A stretch of DNA of 64,000 nucleotides. Origin: Brachynemurus nebulosus. Lineage: Eukaryota > Arthropoda > Insecta > Neuroptera > Myrmeleontidae. Below, piece by piece: positions 39,153 through 52,485 of this stretch. The stretch is from NCBI GenBank assembly GCA_035578155.1, contig JAPWDM010000003.1:23338916-23402915 (forward strand), written 5' to 3'. The position numbers and the translations under genes are program-made. The notes under the pieces are model-generated. The model made no database searches. It was not told where the DNA came from and saw only the letters and a list, made by a program, of their open reading frames with translations. How positions within the stretch are numbered: position 1 is the stretch's first letter; every line of letters begins with the position of its first letter.

Positions 39153-40650
39153 TAATTCTTATTTTTTGCTCAAAAAAACTTCAAATTTTTTTAACTTGTT
39201 GGCCCATAGAACCAGATTCCATTATTCTATTTTGTTCAAGATTGGTGATGTAAATCCCATTCATATTGTTTCCAGGGTCGTGGAAAGAAATGACAGCTCC
39301 CGGAAATGAATAAAATTTTGCTCACACTTTTACTCCGGTGCCTTACCAATGGCTCCGGGCCCCTTTTAAGATCTGGGCCCTGGGGCTACAGTCCCGGTTC
39401 CCCTCCCCCCGTCATCGGACTAAATTGTGTCTTTCTAATTTCCTTCTTAAGAAATGGTATTCTGACGATCACATGTTCATGATCGCTTTTAATAATAATA
39501 GGGTTCAACTTCTGTTCTTAACAATTCTCGTCTATTTAGCAGAGGCTACTAGCATCATTACTTCTATACTTTATTTATACAATTTAATGTTATATTAATA
39601 GTTGTTTATGATATGAGTAGAGAACAAGGAAAGTTTTTTGGGAAAATTTCAAAAAACCATAACTCGCTTCCTGTAAGACTTTTAATTTTTTTTTTTGTAA
39701 ATCGTATTTATTTTACATCTAGTAACACTGTTAAAAATAATACTCCTTAGTTAATGGCATCGTGTATATAGAAAACAAGATGTATATTATACCCGGTCCA
39801 GTTCAATGGAAAGTTACCCAGCTTTGAGTTTAACTTTTTTAAAACACTTTTAAGAAGTAACTAATTACTCCCGAAAGCAACTAAACACGTTTAAAGGAGT
39901 CCAATTTGTTTTGGACTCCTCCAAGAGGTGAATATAATTATTCTCGTGAGTAATTAAATAAATGTTTTTAAAGTTTTTATTTTCCCTATTCTATATCCAG
40001 GCATCTTCAGAGTACGGGCCTTCGACAGTTATCTTTTTTATTTGTTAATTAATCCCGCTCTGAGCAGTATGCGCACAGCTTTAAAAAAATCAACTAAATG
40101 TACCATAAATTAAAATTATTAGCAATAATAAAATATTGAATTCAAGGATTAATTCCATTTTGCAAAATGAAATAAAATTAATTAATTTTTTGTGTTATTT
40201 TTAGTTTTTTATTATTCACCCATCACACAATGTTTTAACATGTGGCCGGTAGACCAAGAAAAATTAAGTTAACATTAAAAATTTTATTATATTTACTTTG
40301 ACTATAGATGATTTTTGTTTAGAAATAATAAAATTTTGTAAATTATTAATACACGATCAGTTGATGGATAAAAAAAAAATGGATTAGGCGATGTAAAATA
40401 AACGATATGGGATATAAATCAAATGACTAACCGTGTGAATCATATAAAGTACCGTCTGGCCGTTAGAATTTTTAAGAATATTGTATTAAACGAACCTTGT
40501 CTCGATTTATATATAAAAGTCTGGATCATGTGCATTTTTACATCGGAATTCAATCGTATTATTAAATGTGTTTTAAATGCATTATTTTTATTCTAAATAC
40601 AAGTAGGCGAATAGTAGGTAATTTTAAAAAAATTAAAAAAAATAGTATAT
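39153..40650. other. Intergenic with a GC-rich repeat-like fragment
   Basis: 39275-39425 is unusually GC-rich (GGGCCCTGGGGCTACAGTCC-type sequence) and resembles a decayed mobile-element fragment. The rest is AT-rich. No gene seen; the 86-codon frame at 39338 crosses this fragment and has no domain. Confidence 0.4.
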
Positions 40651-40776
40651 TATTCAACAAGCTGGTAATGATAGCTATTACTCACGAAGATTAAATTGCG
40701 ACACGAGCCGAGCTTGCGAGGCGAGTGTCGTAATGCATCTGCGTGAGTAATAGCCATTGCAAGCGAGTAGAATACG
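40651..40776. mobile_element. Small foldback element, about 125 bp
   Basis: GCTATTACTCACG mirrors CGTGAGTAATAGC, and inside these GCGACACGAG partly mirrors GCGAGTGTCG. The centre is GC-rich for this region. Target duplication not clear. Confidence 0.6.
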
Positions 40777-41804
40777 ATATTGTTTCTACGACTTTTTTCC
40801 TTTTTGATTTAAATAAAATTGAATATAAATTTTAAATCAAAAGAATAGAATTTTTAATCGATCTCTAATTTCATTAAATGTTTATATATGTACAAACGAT
40901 GAAAACAAAGTACAAGCTACTTTGTTTACTCAGACGTTACTACGCAACATACTTGAAATTAAAAATTGATACGTAGGTATATTATACACAAAACAAAAGC
41001 CAGCGCCCATTGAACAATGGTTGATACGGTGATTTCATTGGTGAAAATGGTAGTGAGTAATGATCATTTCTCCACACCTTTGAATAATGGCTAACTTTCC
41101 CAACAATTAACGGATATGTAATGAGTGTGTTCTTCAACAGAAGTAGGAAAATGAATTTACCTTTTATAACAAATGCAACATACGAATATTAGGTAATTTA
41201 AAAATGTTACTAAAGTCACTGTTTATTTATAAAGTAAGAATTTTGGATTTGTATTATTTATAAAATAGAAATTTTGAATTCTTTTGAAAAGAAAAAATAT
41301 GTTCATAAAGGTCTTCCAGTTTACTATTTAAGCTCCTTTTTTAATATTTAAAAATAAAACACAAAGTCAATTGGAGGAAAGCATGGGTAGGAATGCCCTC
41401 GTACGAATTGTGTTGGCTTTTATCCTGCTAACTGCTATCTGCCTTTTTTTAAAGCCCCGATCAACCAGACACTCATCATAAGTTTTGAAACCACCAAAAT
41501 GACAAATCGCTTGTAGACTTTCAATTACATTTCGCTTGTAGACATTCAATACCGAAGATGAAAGAAAAAATTCGACTTCCGTGATGGGGCCCCGCTGCTC
41601 ACGGCGTTTTTTTTTTTTTGTGTAAATTTTAAGTAATTTGTGCGCCATTTTTGAGCGAAAAAATTTTGTGAAAACTACACAGCCAAGGTTAATTAACTTC
41701 TTTCGGCAAGTGAGGTGTCTATTAGTAGAGAAAGACCCCACGAGTGACCTAACGAAACCAATATTTTGAAATTCCGAAAATCCTCAAAGCTTAAAATATT
41801 TTTA
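40777..41804. other. Intergenic, one unconvincing open frame
   Basis: Includes a 124-codon minus-strand frame at 41367-41741 (starting MGSFSTNRHLTCRKK) with a lysine/arginine run encoded by a T-tract. I recognise no domain and would not call it a gene. Confidence 0.3.
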
Positions 41805-41807
41805 TAC

Positions 41808-41945
41808 ACCAAGAGCCAGTGGCCAATTTGTAATGGCCATTTCAACAGTCGTCAAATTGAGAGGATAGGATCTTGGATACCACTCTACATAGAAATGCAA
41901 TTCTGATGAGCCTCTACAGCTGAGTTAAGCCACTCCTAACGTTCA
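41808..41945. mobile_element. Half-copy of the 53931 foldback family
   Basis: ACCAAGAGCCAGTGGCCAAT onward, with TTGAGAGGATAGGATCTTGG in common with 53983-54003. Only one arm is clear here. Confidence 0.6.
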
Positions 41946-43474
41946 AAGAGGTTAAAAAAGTCCAGTTTATATAAAGTAATATTATAGCCTTTGGCATTTT
42001 GATGTAATATGAAAGTTATTATTGTTATTATCTTCTTCGTGTTAGTGTGCTTTTACCTATAATTATTCTCAAAAAAATACAAAATGTGACATTTTACTCT
42101 GAAATTTGTACACATTTTTAAGATGTTCTGAAAAGGAAATATAAAAAAAATCTTTTTTAAATTCTAGACCAGACGATATTCGTTAATTAATAAGTCGATA
42201 AAAATATAAAATAAAACGTTATTTGAAAAATATTTGCAAAAAAATGACTTCAGGATTTTTTAATTTTTTTTAGACTAAATAAATATAAAAATTTAATAGT
42301 TTGATTTATGATTACACTAAAATTTAACAGATTTTAAAAAGTGTATATTATTTTAACACAATTAATTATTTGTACTTGGAAAATATACAAGTATAATATA
42401 GTCTGAGAGCTAGGTGCAGAAAAATGGGCTGTATAACATCAACACTGAAATTTTATATTCAATTAATTCATGATATTAGGTTTGTTTTTACACATTGAGG
42501 AGAGAATCGACTAGAGAGAATGCTGTGTATTACAAATACATTAAGAAATTTAAGCAAAAAAATTGACTGATGTGAGCAAAAAAATTGACTGATGGGATTA
42601 CTTTAATGGCGGTCAAACCATTAATTTAATGGTTTATCTAATATTATAAACAAGTTTCCGTGGTTACAAGTTGGGCGTACTAAAATGGAGTGATGCCTCA
42701 AAATTTAATGCCTGTGGTATCTCTAGGAAACATATGTTAATATGTTCGATTCAATGCTCAGTGTTTTTACAGCAGTCAGAAACGGTTTCAAACCGCTTCG
42801 ATTCTATTTAAAATACTGTTTTATTAGACTCTAAAGTCACTATCAAAAGTATAATTAAGCTAACTATATACATTTCTTTAAAGAGAAAAAAACTATTTTT
42901 AACGTATTATGTAATTTCTTTTGGGTACTTAACGAATGTTGTATTAATTTCAATTTAAACCATTTACCCAAACATTTTTAATATATGTTAAAATGAGTAT
43001 GAAAAGGCTATATGAATACATATTTGTTTGTTATATTATTTAATCATATTTTTAAGTGACGTCAGGATTTAATAAAAAAGCTTATTTAACATGTTGACAC
43101 TGTTGACAATCATAAGCTAGTAACAAAAGAACTACTACACTATTTTGACAGCTAATATATCTTATACGCGGTTGTTGACAGGATACAACATTATTTCGCA
43201 ATTAATCAGGTTTCACTGGACACCGTACGGCCCGTACGGCGTCTATTACCATCAACATGTTAAAAACTAACCACTATAACGCTCGTCACTTTTTGTTAAA
43301 AATAAAAATAAATTCGTTCGCTCAATATTCATTTAAAATTGATAAAAGAAAGGGCTGAAAATCATTCACGCGAGTATAGCCATCAGTTGCGACATGCTTA
43401 TATTTTATAGAAAAATTTGTCCAACCAATTATTAGGCTAGAAAAAACTTTATAACGTTTTAAAGATTACAAAAA
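41946..43474. other. Intergenic, no gene seen
   Basis: AT-rich. Contains two tandem copies of GCAAAAAAATTGACTGATG near 42554-42595. No other supported feature. Confidence 0.4.
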
Positions 43475-44219
43475 CAGGGTGGCGACTGAAAACCAATTTC
43501 AAAATTCCCTGACTTTTCCCTGACTTCTCCCTGACTCTGAATAAAATTCCAGGACTACTCCGAAAAAAATATTGGTTAAAATATAGTACAGTCGACTCTC
43601 GTTAATTCGAAATTCGAGGGAATCTTAAAATATTACGGACTATAGAGAGGTTCGAATTATCGCAGGTAACAATTTTAATTTTTTAAGCATTTGCGATGAA
43701 TGAACTTGAACTTTTCTCAAAATGTACTTACAATCTGTCTGTCTCTTTCTCCCTGCAACCTTGAATTGTCGCGTGTTTGACGCCGATGAGCTCGAATTAA
43801 CGCGTGGTTTTGTTACCTAGCAATGATTTTTTCGTTCGAATTATCAAGTGTATAAAAATCTATTGTTTTAGTTCGAAATATAAAGATATTTTGAAGGGAA
43901 CTCGTGATACCTTTGAATTATAGAGAGTTTCGAATTATCGAAGGTTTGAATTAACGACAGTCTACTGTAATTTCGTTTTTTGATGACCTTTCTTTTTTGC
44001 TCGTCAGTGACAAAAAATACAACTAAAGAGCAAAAAAAAGAAAAGGTCGTCAAAAAACTTTTTACAAAAACTATCAGTCGACGCTCTGGCCGAGTCGAAA
44101 ACTGAAAAAATCCCTGACTACAACTGAAATTCCCTGACTTTTTTCCTGACTTTTCCAGAAATTCAAAATTCCCTGACTTTTCCAGGTTTTTCAGGATTTC
44201 CAGGTCGATCGCCACCCTG
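43475..44219. mobile_element. CAGGGTGGCGA-ended element, interrupted
   Basis: Left CAGGGTGGCGACTG and right CGATCGCCACCCTG form short inverted ends. AATTCCCTGACTTTT words recur just inside both ends. It encloses the Tigger-type MITE at 43589. I did not find a clear target duplication. The 115-codon minus-strand frame is repeat-derived. Confidence 0.7.
43589..43967. mobile_element. Tigger/pogo-type MITE, 379 bp, nested
   Basis: CAGTCGACTCTCGTTAATTC and, at the right, TTAACGACAGTCTACTG are the familiar pogo/Tigger ends, flanked by TA. GAATTATCG words recur. It sits inside the CAGGGTGGCGA element. Confidence 0.85.
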
Positions 44220-45659
44220 AAAAATCTTTATCTTCAAATCTGACAGTTTTAATATAAATTGTTTTGGACAAAACTGTCTTTGAAAAACATAAAGGAAGAA
44301 TGGATTTAACTGAGTATGTTTTAAAGGAAAATGTATTTGTAACAAAATGCTAGATTTAGGCTACATATTATTTTGGACTTACCAGTTTCTATAACGTTCT
44401 TGTAAGAGGTTAATCTGAAAATAAAACTGGAAAAGCATTTAAAAAAAAAAATAATAATAATAATAATTAATTGTAAAAGTCTTTTTATTTTTACTTATTT
44501 TTATAAATGATTAAACTAAAATAACATATAAACATTAAAATAATATAATACACAGATATTACAAAATAACTGCAATGGTGTAAAGTTATCACCAGTAGAA
44601 TTGTCCATCTATTTATTATAAATCTACAACATTGGTTTTGTACAAATAATTACTCGTTATTTTCAAAAAAGAAAAAAGACAACATAAAGCTTTTTTTTCT
44701 TTTTTTATTTAACTTAACTACACAATATTTTTTTACTTTTTTTTTTCGAACCTAAAATTTATCTTCAACTATGTTTAGAATTAATTCATTTTTTTTAAAT
44801 TTACGATTGAATGTAATAAAATGTAAAGCTTTCAGGTTAAAATACTCTACAATGTGTTCAAGATTATATGAAACAGTCACCTCTTTTAACTTGTGAAAAC
44901 ATTCGGCTCATATGACCTTGAACACGCTGTATTTAATGAATTAATTCTTTGATGTATATTTAAGTAAGTACAAATTACTGAAACGATGATGGCTAAATAC
45001 TGAAAAATTTTGATTGAAATTTTAAATTTTATGAACAAATGACACGTAAATGAGATAGATGAGACTGAACACTTTTATTTTATATTAACTCCTACGTATG
45101 ATTAGTCATACATGGGTCATAATGGGTTTAAAAAAAAAAAAAACTATCGTTGAAAATTTAACGAATGATTCATGATTTTATGAATATTTACAACTAAGGT
45201 TCTTCCCACTATGACCAAAACGACATGGGAATTTTCTTGCTCCAATAACTTTAAAATATTACAATCGGGGTCACAAGACTTCACAAATTTTTACGATTAA
45301 ATTATGGAAAATGTACGTTGTACCCAGGTATTTTCTTGTATGGGTAAGTTCAACATCGCTGAGAACTGTTATTTTTTAACGAATATTTGCATCATTTCAG
45401 CATTTATCTGAATTAGCAATGTTAAGATTTCCTAGCGACCAGTCGCGAAACTAACGTATGACAATTTTCACACAATTGAGTGTTCTAATAACAATATCAT
45501 AAAGTTCTTAGATAAATTGTGCGGACAAAATGTAGATATTTTACATTACTGAAATTTCGTTCTTTTAAACCAACATATTATATCAACATTATACTTTTCA
45601 AATATTGTTAATCCTGGCGAAGAGGTCTTGTGGTATTTTTTATTGTCTCGTAAATATTA
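44220..45659. other. Intergenic, no gene seen
   Basis: AT-rich with a short (AAT)n run near 44450. No supported feature. Confidence 0.4.
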
Positions 45660-46273
45660 GGGTGTTCCTTAAAAAACTAATATTTAAAAATTACTAGGGG
45701 CACCCGTTCATTTTGTTCCACAATATGAAAAGACTTCCATAAAAATTTTAGATTTTTAAAAAATGTTTTAGGGGTCGCTACCAAGTTTTGAATTTTCAAA
45801 ATAATCCAAGATTTTTCAAAATTTCTATAAAATTTCATTAAGTTCGTGAGCAAAGTGACATTGATTATGATTTAAGTAATAAATTAGGACACTACATTAA
45901 CTTTTAATTACATATTACTCACTCATAGCTCATTAAATAGATGTTCCCAGGCATGCTCTTTGCAGTGTCATCCAGGCTCTGGGTACATTTATTTAATGAG
46001 CTATGAGTGAATGATATGTAATTAAAAGTTAATTTAGAGTCCTAATTTACTATTTAATTCGTAATCAATGTCACTTTGGTGCCCACCAACTTAATGAAAT
46101 TTTATAGAAATTTTGAAAAATCTTGGATTATTTTGAAAATTCAAAACTTAGTAGCGACCCCTAAAACATTTTTTAAAAATCTAAAATTTTTATGGAAGTA
46201 TTTTTTCATATTGTGGAACAAAATGAACGGGTGCCCCTAGTAATTTTAAATATTAGTTTTTTAAGGACCACCC
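45660..46273. mobile_element. Foldback element, 614 bp, arms about 300 bp
   Basis: GGGTGTTCCTTAAAAAACTA on the left mirrors TAGTTTTTTAAGGACCACCC on the right, and the similarity continues (GGGGCACCCGTTCATTTTGT versus its complement at 46225-46244) almost to the centre. TA flanks both ends. No coding potential. Confidence 0.88.
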
Positions 46274-48089
46274 TAGTAAATATACAACAACGAAATCACC
46301 GCAAAACTTTTAAAACAATAAAATAACACAACCCAATATATTTATCACACAGCTGTCGGAAAGTATTTGTCATACATTAGTTCCGCAAACGCCCACCAGG
46401 GAAATTTAATCGTTGCCAATAGATAACATCATTTTCGCAGATATTATCTACGAAAATGACCGCATCAAGTATAATAACTCCATCAACTTAATTGCATTTT
46501 TGAAAATATGTACATTTGTTTTGAACTATATACACATGTACTTATAAAATAAAATGCAGATGGTAATAAAACTGAAGTTTGTAAAAAAAAGGTTAAAAAT
46601 GTTTTTACGTTCTATAAAAACAATAAAATTTGTAGACTCTCAATTCAAAATATTGTATACTCCGACTCTGTTAAGGACTATTTGATACACTGCATCACAA
46701 GCGTCACTGAATTTCAATGGGTTGTAATGTCATTTCTAAACTTACCATATTTTACAAAGTAGTGACACAAATAATTACGAGCAAAAATGAAACTAATACC
46801 GTTTAAAATTCATATTTTTGATATTCCAACTCCAGTAGCAATTAAATCATCACACATAATCTGACGACCAAATATAGAATTCTCATAAGACCGTATTTGA
46901 AAATTTGACGGTTACGTAAGAAATATTATAAATTAAAACATAAATATGCATCAAAAAGTTTTTATTATTCCAAACAAAATTTTTTAACAATAAAAATTAT
47001 CATAATTTTGTTATTTATATTTCTAATTTGTACGACCATTACAAGATATTAATTTTTTTTACTAAAAAATTTAGCCATCATCACTAAAACTCATTTTTAA
47101 ATGAATAATTTATAAAAATTTAACAAAGTTTAAATTTTAGTACTAGTCGATAATGTAAGGTACCGTTCAACCCAATTCGGGCTACGTAAATATTTTAAAT
47201 ACAATGACCTGCAATCTTACTAAACCATTTTATTGCCAATTAGTCATTTGTCACTGGCCTTTTTTATATTGCTTGAAAAATTTAAAATTTGGCGGGCAAT
47301 AATATAATTTTTGTATCGAAACTACTCAAGCTGCGAACGAGCAGTATCCCTGAGTATCAAAATATCGAAGCTAAATTTTAAAATAAAAAACAATTTTTAC
47401 GATTTTCAAAAGAAGAAAGATTAAGATTTATTGTAGATTTTACATATAATAATTTTAATAACTTCCTTACTTCATTCTCTGCACGATTTTAAATGCATCA
47501 TTTGTTTAGACTCAATTTAGGGAATGTGCTGGTTCCTGATTAAAAAGTTTTATATGAAAACTAAAATATACATTTAATTATACTTTTATGACTCTAACAA
47601 AATCAACCTTAGCTTATAGTTGTAACGAATAATGTTATTGCAAATCTGCTACTAATTATTATTATCACTAGATGTCACTTCAGTAACAGTCCAACTTCTT
47701 TTGGGAGACATCTTTTTTACCCAACTTGCTACCGACGTTTTTAAAATTTGCATGGTTGTATGCTTTGACGCATATCACATGTACATTTCCTTTATATGCG
47801 AAATGCTTCCTATTCGCTTTTTTTATATACGCAAACAAAACTGCACCTGATCTGTAAGCTTGAACAATTCAGGTTAGTTTTAAGGTATTTTCGGGTGTTT
47901 GGTGTATTCCGTATTGTAGGTATTATACGTATTGTACTCTTATTATTTTTTTTTTTTAAATTATGTAATTTTAAACTGTAAATAATTCATATTTTTACAG
48001 TAATTAAAAACTAAACTACCTAACATTAAATTTATCACTGAAATTTGTAACCATTGACTGTCACAGTGTACTTTACATACAGTTTACAA
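46274..48089. other. Intergenic, no gene seen
   Basis: No supported feature. Confidence 0.4.
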
Positions 48090-49264
48090 GTTAATTAATA
48101 ACATTGGGTACCCATAAGGAAAAAAGTTATGTCACAAGAGTGCTTTGAACAAACTAATAATACTAATTTAGTATTATAACTACTGTTACTATCGCTTTAA
48201 CAACAATAATGCAATCAAATAAAGAAATGAATGTCGCAATTTTCAAGCAATTCACATTTTCACATAATAAATATTTGTGTCATTTTCTGTAAATTCAAAA
48301 GGATTTTTTTTTATTTAAATAGTGCAGATAATTTGGTGGAAAAAAATTATTTTATAAAAAAAATTATCAAAAATATAAAAATACTAGCTGTTACCCGCGG
48401 CTTCGCTCGCGTGGCTTTTGAAATTAAGACATCTAGTTTCACTTTCACGTCTCCACTTTCATCGCGTCGCTCTTGTGCGTCGAGTACTGCTACTTTTTCT
48501 TTGGACTTTTCCCACAGAAGTACAATATTCTTCCGTGTAAAAAATAGACTATAACATTCTTTTAACAACATGCCAAGTTCAAATGAAATCAATGATTCTT
48601 TTTTATACTATTTTAAATATACTTTCCCACGGGAATATGACTTCCGACAGGATTTAGATATTTTCCCGGGGTAGAAAGTAGTCTGTGTCCTATTTCGTCC
48701 TCTCTGTAAACAATATGCAAAGTCTGAAATCAATTCTCCTTTTTTTAACAGTCAGTTGTTATTTCATTGTTTCCTTTTAAATACATTTTCCCTCGGGAAT
48801 GAGATATTTTATCGGTGCAAAAAAAAAACTTATGTTTATCGCTGTATATCGTCATCTTTGTCTATCATCATTTTTTTTTTTTTTCATTTAAAATATATTT
48901 TTTCACAGAAATGAAATTTCCCACGGGAAATTTCCCTGGGTATAAAGTAGTTTGTGTCCTTTCTCATCCCTTCTGTTAGCAATATACAAAGTTTGAAATC
49001 ATTTATCCGTTTTTTAATAGTCAGCTGTTGTAATTTAACGCATTTTCCCTCGAGAATGAATTATTTTCCCGAAATAAAAAGTAGCCTATAACCGTCTCTG
49101 GCTCGCAAGCAACGTCTACGCAAAGTTTCAAGTTGATTGGTTAAGCTGTTGAGGCGTGAAAGCCAGTCAAACAAACAAACTCACTTTCGCATTTATAAGG
49201 ATTTATCCAAAGCACTCTTGTGACATAACTTTTTCCTTATGGGAATCCAATGTTATCAATTAAC
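48090..49264. mobile_element. Long-TIR MITE interrupted by an RTE-like fragment
   Basis: The end arms are about 60 bp: GTTATGTCACAAGAGTGCTTTG on the left (48128-48149) mirrors CAAAGCACTCTTGTGACATA on the right. The right interior is replaced by the fragment at 48382-49203. Confidence 0.82.
48382..49203 (+). mobile_element. RTE-like non-LTR retrotransposon 3' region (or derived SINE)
   Basis: Begins TACTAGCTGTTACCCGCGGC and ends CGCATTTATAAGGAT, phrases shared by a very common insect repeat type. Internal blocks (TTTTCCC.CGGGAAT, AAGTAGTCTGTGTCC, AAGTTTGAAATCA) recur three or four times in about 600 bp. Assignment to RTE is from general knowledge; no reverse transcriptase is present. Confidence 0.6.
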
Positions 49265-50600
49265 GTGTAAATCGTATGTATACATCCGAATAGGACACCC
49301 GGTATATTTATTTAAGACCAATCCATTGGAGGCAGGACTCAAAAAACATGGTTGACTATTGTGTGCAAAGATTATTATGATTATTATGGACTGCTGGTAG
49401 TAAAATTATGCTGAATATGGACCACTGGATAGTAAGATCACAGTGATTATGGACCACTGGTAGTAAAGATAGGGTGAATATGGACTATTTTACAGAACTT
49501 TTATTTGTGCAACCCAAAGGTAATTGTACAACATCCACAATATTAAAAAATAATTAATTGCTTGTCTAATTTAAACTTCTGTCATTTGATATTTTACTTA
49601 TACATACTAAAATTAGTATTTTTTTTTTGGCCACCAGATATCACCATCAAAGTGGTCCATTCCCAATAGATATAACAACGGTACACTATCACGATCTGAC
49701 TTCAGATGCAACTATGCAAATTTTGAAAATGCCTTACATTTGTTATCATGAATTACAAATAAATTTTCACTAATAATCTTTAAAAGTAGTGCTAATATAA
49801 AATTTTAAAAGATGTACAATCATAATCCATATTTTTTAACAAATAAACATAAAATGAACACACTTCCTTTGCATCAGAAAGTGTACCTATTAGTTACACA
49901 ACGGATATATGGATATTGTTGGATCTGTGTTTTAGACAATAGCTTATACACTGATGTAGTGTGATTGCTCTCATAAAATTTTTACGCATAACGCTCACAT
50001 CTGGTGGTGAATGGACTCTAATTTTTGTATCTAAATAATTTACAGCTTTGATTACGAACTTCAATGGGAATTCAAGCACAATCCCTTTTAAAATTTAATC
50101 AATTTATAATAAAATTTGACTCATGTGATACCCGTAAGAGGTTTAATTATTTCTGCACAATAATGTTTCATTGGATTATATCAAAATTTACAAAACAACT
50201 TGAAATAAATTATTGTATAAATTTATTAAACCTTTGCAATAGTCAAAAGAGTAATTTAATATAAAAAAAGAAATTACTAAATTTTAAAATGAATTAAAAC
50301 TGGAAATCACTGACAGCAAAAATTTATGAAGATTCAAGGTAAAAACAAGAGATTCTAAAAAGTTATAATAGTTTAAAAAAGCAATTCTGTATAAATATAT
50401 TTTATTAGAAATATTCAAATATTTTTTTTACTTCAAAATCATTTGACTTTTTAAATAAATTTTATTAACAAAAACACAATTTTATTTTGTAGATACATTT
50501 CCTTAATGGCTACATAAGTCGAAACATATTACAAATTTTCAATTAATAAACTTTATTAAAATTATATGAAACAATTTTATCAGATTACTTAAAAATATGA
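49265..50600. other. Intergenic with a short diverged tandem repeat
   Basis: About 49378-49490 repeats a phrase like ATTATGGACCACTGGTAGTA three times with changes. Nothing else supported. Confidence 0.4.
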
Positions 50601-50770
50601 GATCGTTTACTTCGTCACGCTTCACTAAAACATAGATAAGACCACGGGCCAATTTTCGGTTTTAAACCATCATCGGGTGAATATAATTTTAAAAAAAATA
50701 ACCGAAAGTCGACTCATGGTCATGTTACATATATTTTTAATGAAAAGTGACAAAGCAAGCAATCTCTTAT
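50600..50770. mobile_element. Penelope-like inverted fragment with hammerhead-like motif
   Basis: Related to the palindrome at 62955-63350: it has GAAAGTCGACTC and GAAAAGTGACAAAGCAA on the plus strand, and an oppositely oriented counterpart on its left. The minus strand at 50643-50679 carries a hammerhead-like motif (CAC, CCGATGA, T, a GGTTT/AACC stem, GAAA, then GTG). Confidence 0.5.
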
Positions 50771-52170
50771 TTTTAATATAAATTTTTACAAATTATTAAT
50801 CATTATAATTACTGGATAACTCACGTCATTTTAAAATTACCAATTAAATAATCCCTGGAAAATTCAAATCAACTGATTTCCCCGGAATTTTTTGTCAGAA
50901 CTTTTAATTACACAAAACATTTCATTTTTAAACGCATAAATTTTTGCAGTCGTCAAAAATCATCATTTTTTTAATTATTCATTAAATTTCACTAAATAAA
51001 TATGGCAGCACAACTAAAAACGATCTTAACACACAGACTAATTTACAAATTATTTAAATAATCTTGTTAAACAAAATTATTTTATTTACCTATTCAAAAA
51101 CTGGCAGTGAAAATAAATATTTACATAATTTTCATATTTGTTTTAATCCTTTACACTCCAGCAGTATTTTAAAATGCCTCCCGATAGACCAGAAATTAAA
51201 TAACTTTTATCGTCATTGGCCTCTCAGGATATTACTCTACTATTTACAGAGTGTAAAAGATATGGAGAAAAGATAAATAGTCTTTATAGTGCATTTATAA
51301 TACAACTTTATTTATGATACAAATTATTCGGTAGTTTTAATTATCGATTTTAAATAATTTACAGGATAAATAAATTATGCGTGGCACATGTGTTTTTCGG
51401 AAAGGAATACCAGGGGATTCCCAATTAAAAATATCGACTGAGACGTCAACTTTTTACTCTAATTCCAAAAAAAAATAACTTCCCGATAGGCCAACGAATT
51501 TATTTCAATTAACATCTTTGTAAATAAAACAATTTGAAATTTAAAAACAATATGTCAAATCAATTGTAAGCATGCGCAATAAAAATTGTATTTTCGTTAA
51601 TTTAACAGACACGTATTTTTGTTTTTGCTTTTTTTGTTTTCTTTTACAATCACGTCAAAAAAGAATTGGTAGAAATAAACATTATAAACAATAAATACAG
51701 TGAAACTTTTGAACGAAAATGAAAGTTTTTTAATAATTATTTTAATCGTACATATTTAATAGAAAACCTATGGAAAAATCTTGTTTACACATCTTTCAGC
51801 TTGGTTTTGAACTTGAGGTGCCCATTGAATGATGTAGATCATTGTTTTCTCTACGAATGTTTACCTATAAAAATATATTATCCACTCATTGAAGCTTTAA
51901 TGGCAATATACCGAGTGTTCAAGGTCATCAAAAGGTCATCAAAAGGTCATTTCTTTCCTCGCAAACTAGCAGTCGTACTTACTACTCTTGAGTAGAGAAT
52001 TTTATAGCTCTTATTTTATAAGTATGAGATTTTCAGCTGTAATGCAAACTTATATTTTTCTAATGGCGCTACTTATTAAGGCGTTTATTTACAAAAAAAA
52101 TCAGACTTTGAGAATTTTTTTAAAAGACGAGAAATCAAACTAAATTAAATTTTGAGGATTTGTTCAACAT
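50771..52170. other. Intergenic, no gene seen
   Basis: Contains a 13-bp tandem repeat (CATCAAAAGGTCA units, about 51926-51952). No supported gene. Confidence 0.4.
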
Positions 52171-52189
52171 ATACAGGGATTTATGCTAC

Positions 52190-52485
52190 ATATACGACTT
52201 TTTTTGTTTGTTTTTTTAAATAATACCGGAAAAAATACATAATATGAATAAAAAGCAAAAGGAAGTAAGAAATTTAAACATTAATTTGCGATAATTTATC
52301 AGTAAAATTACTCATTGTTTGTTTTTAAGCATTTAATCAGTATATTGCATAAGAATATAAGTTATCGCCTCATTAAATTTTTCTACAGATTTATTAAAAT
52401 TTTTTCAATATTACAAAAATGAAATAAAATGTTCTCATGTGTAAATTAATACTTTATCTAGTTTTAGAAAAGCAACTTCTAACAT
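52190..52485. mobile_element. Degenerate CAGCTGAACC-family interior
   Basis: Matches the inside of the 33399 element (AAGTAAGAAATTTAAACATT, ATTGCATAAGAATATAAGTT, AAATGAAATAAAATGT), with both ends missing. Confidence 0.55.

Noticed and set aside
41367..41741. 124-codon minus-strand open frame
   Set aside because: No recognisable domain; the basic run is a T-tract; no splice or promoter context. Could be a remnant of something unknown, but I cannot support a gene.
43868..44215. 115-codon minus-strand frame with EKSGKKSGNF-like repeats
   Set aside because: Reads the repeated CCCTGACTTTT words of the CAGGGTGGCGA element.
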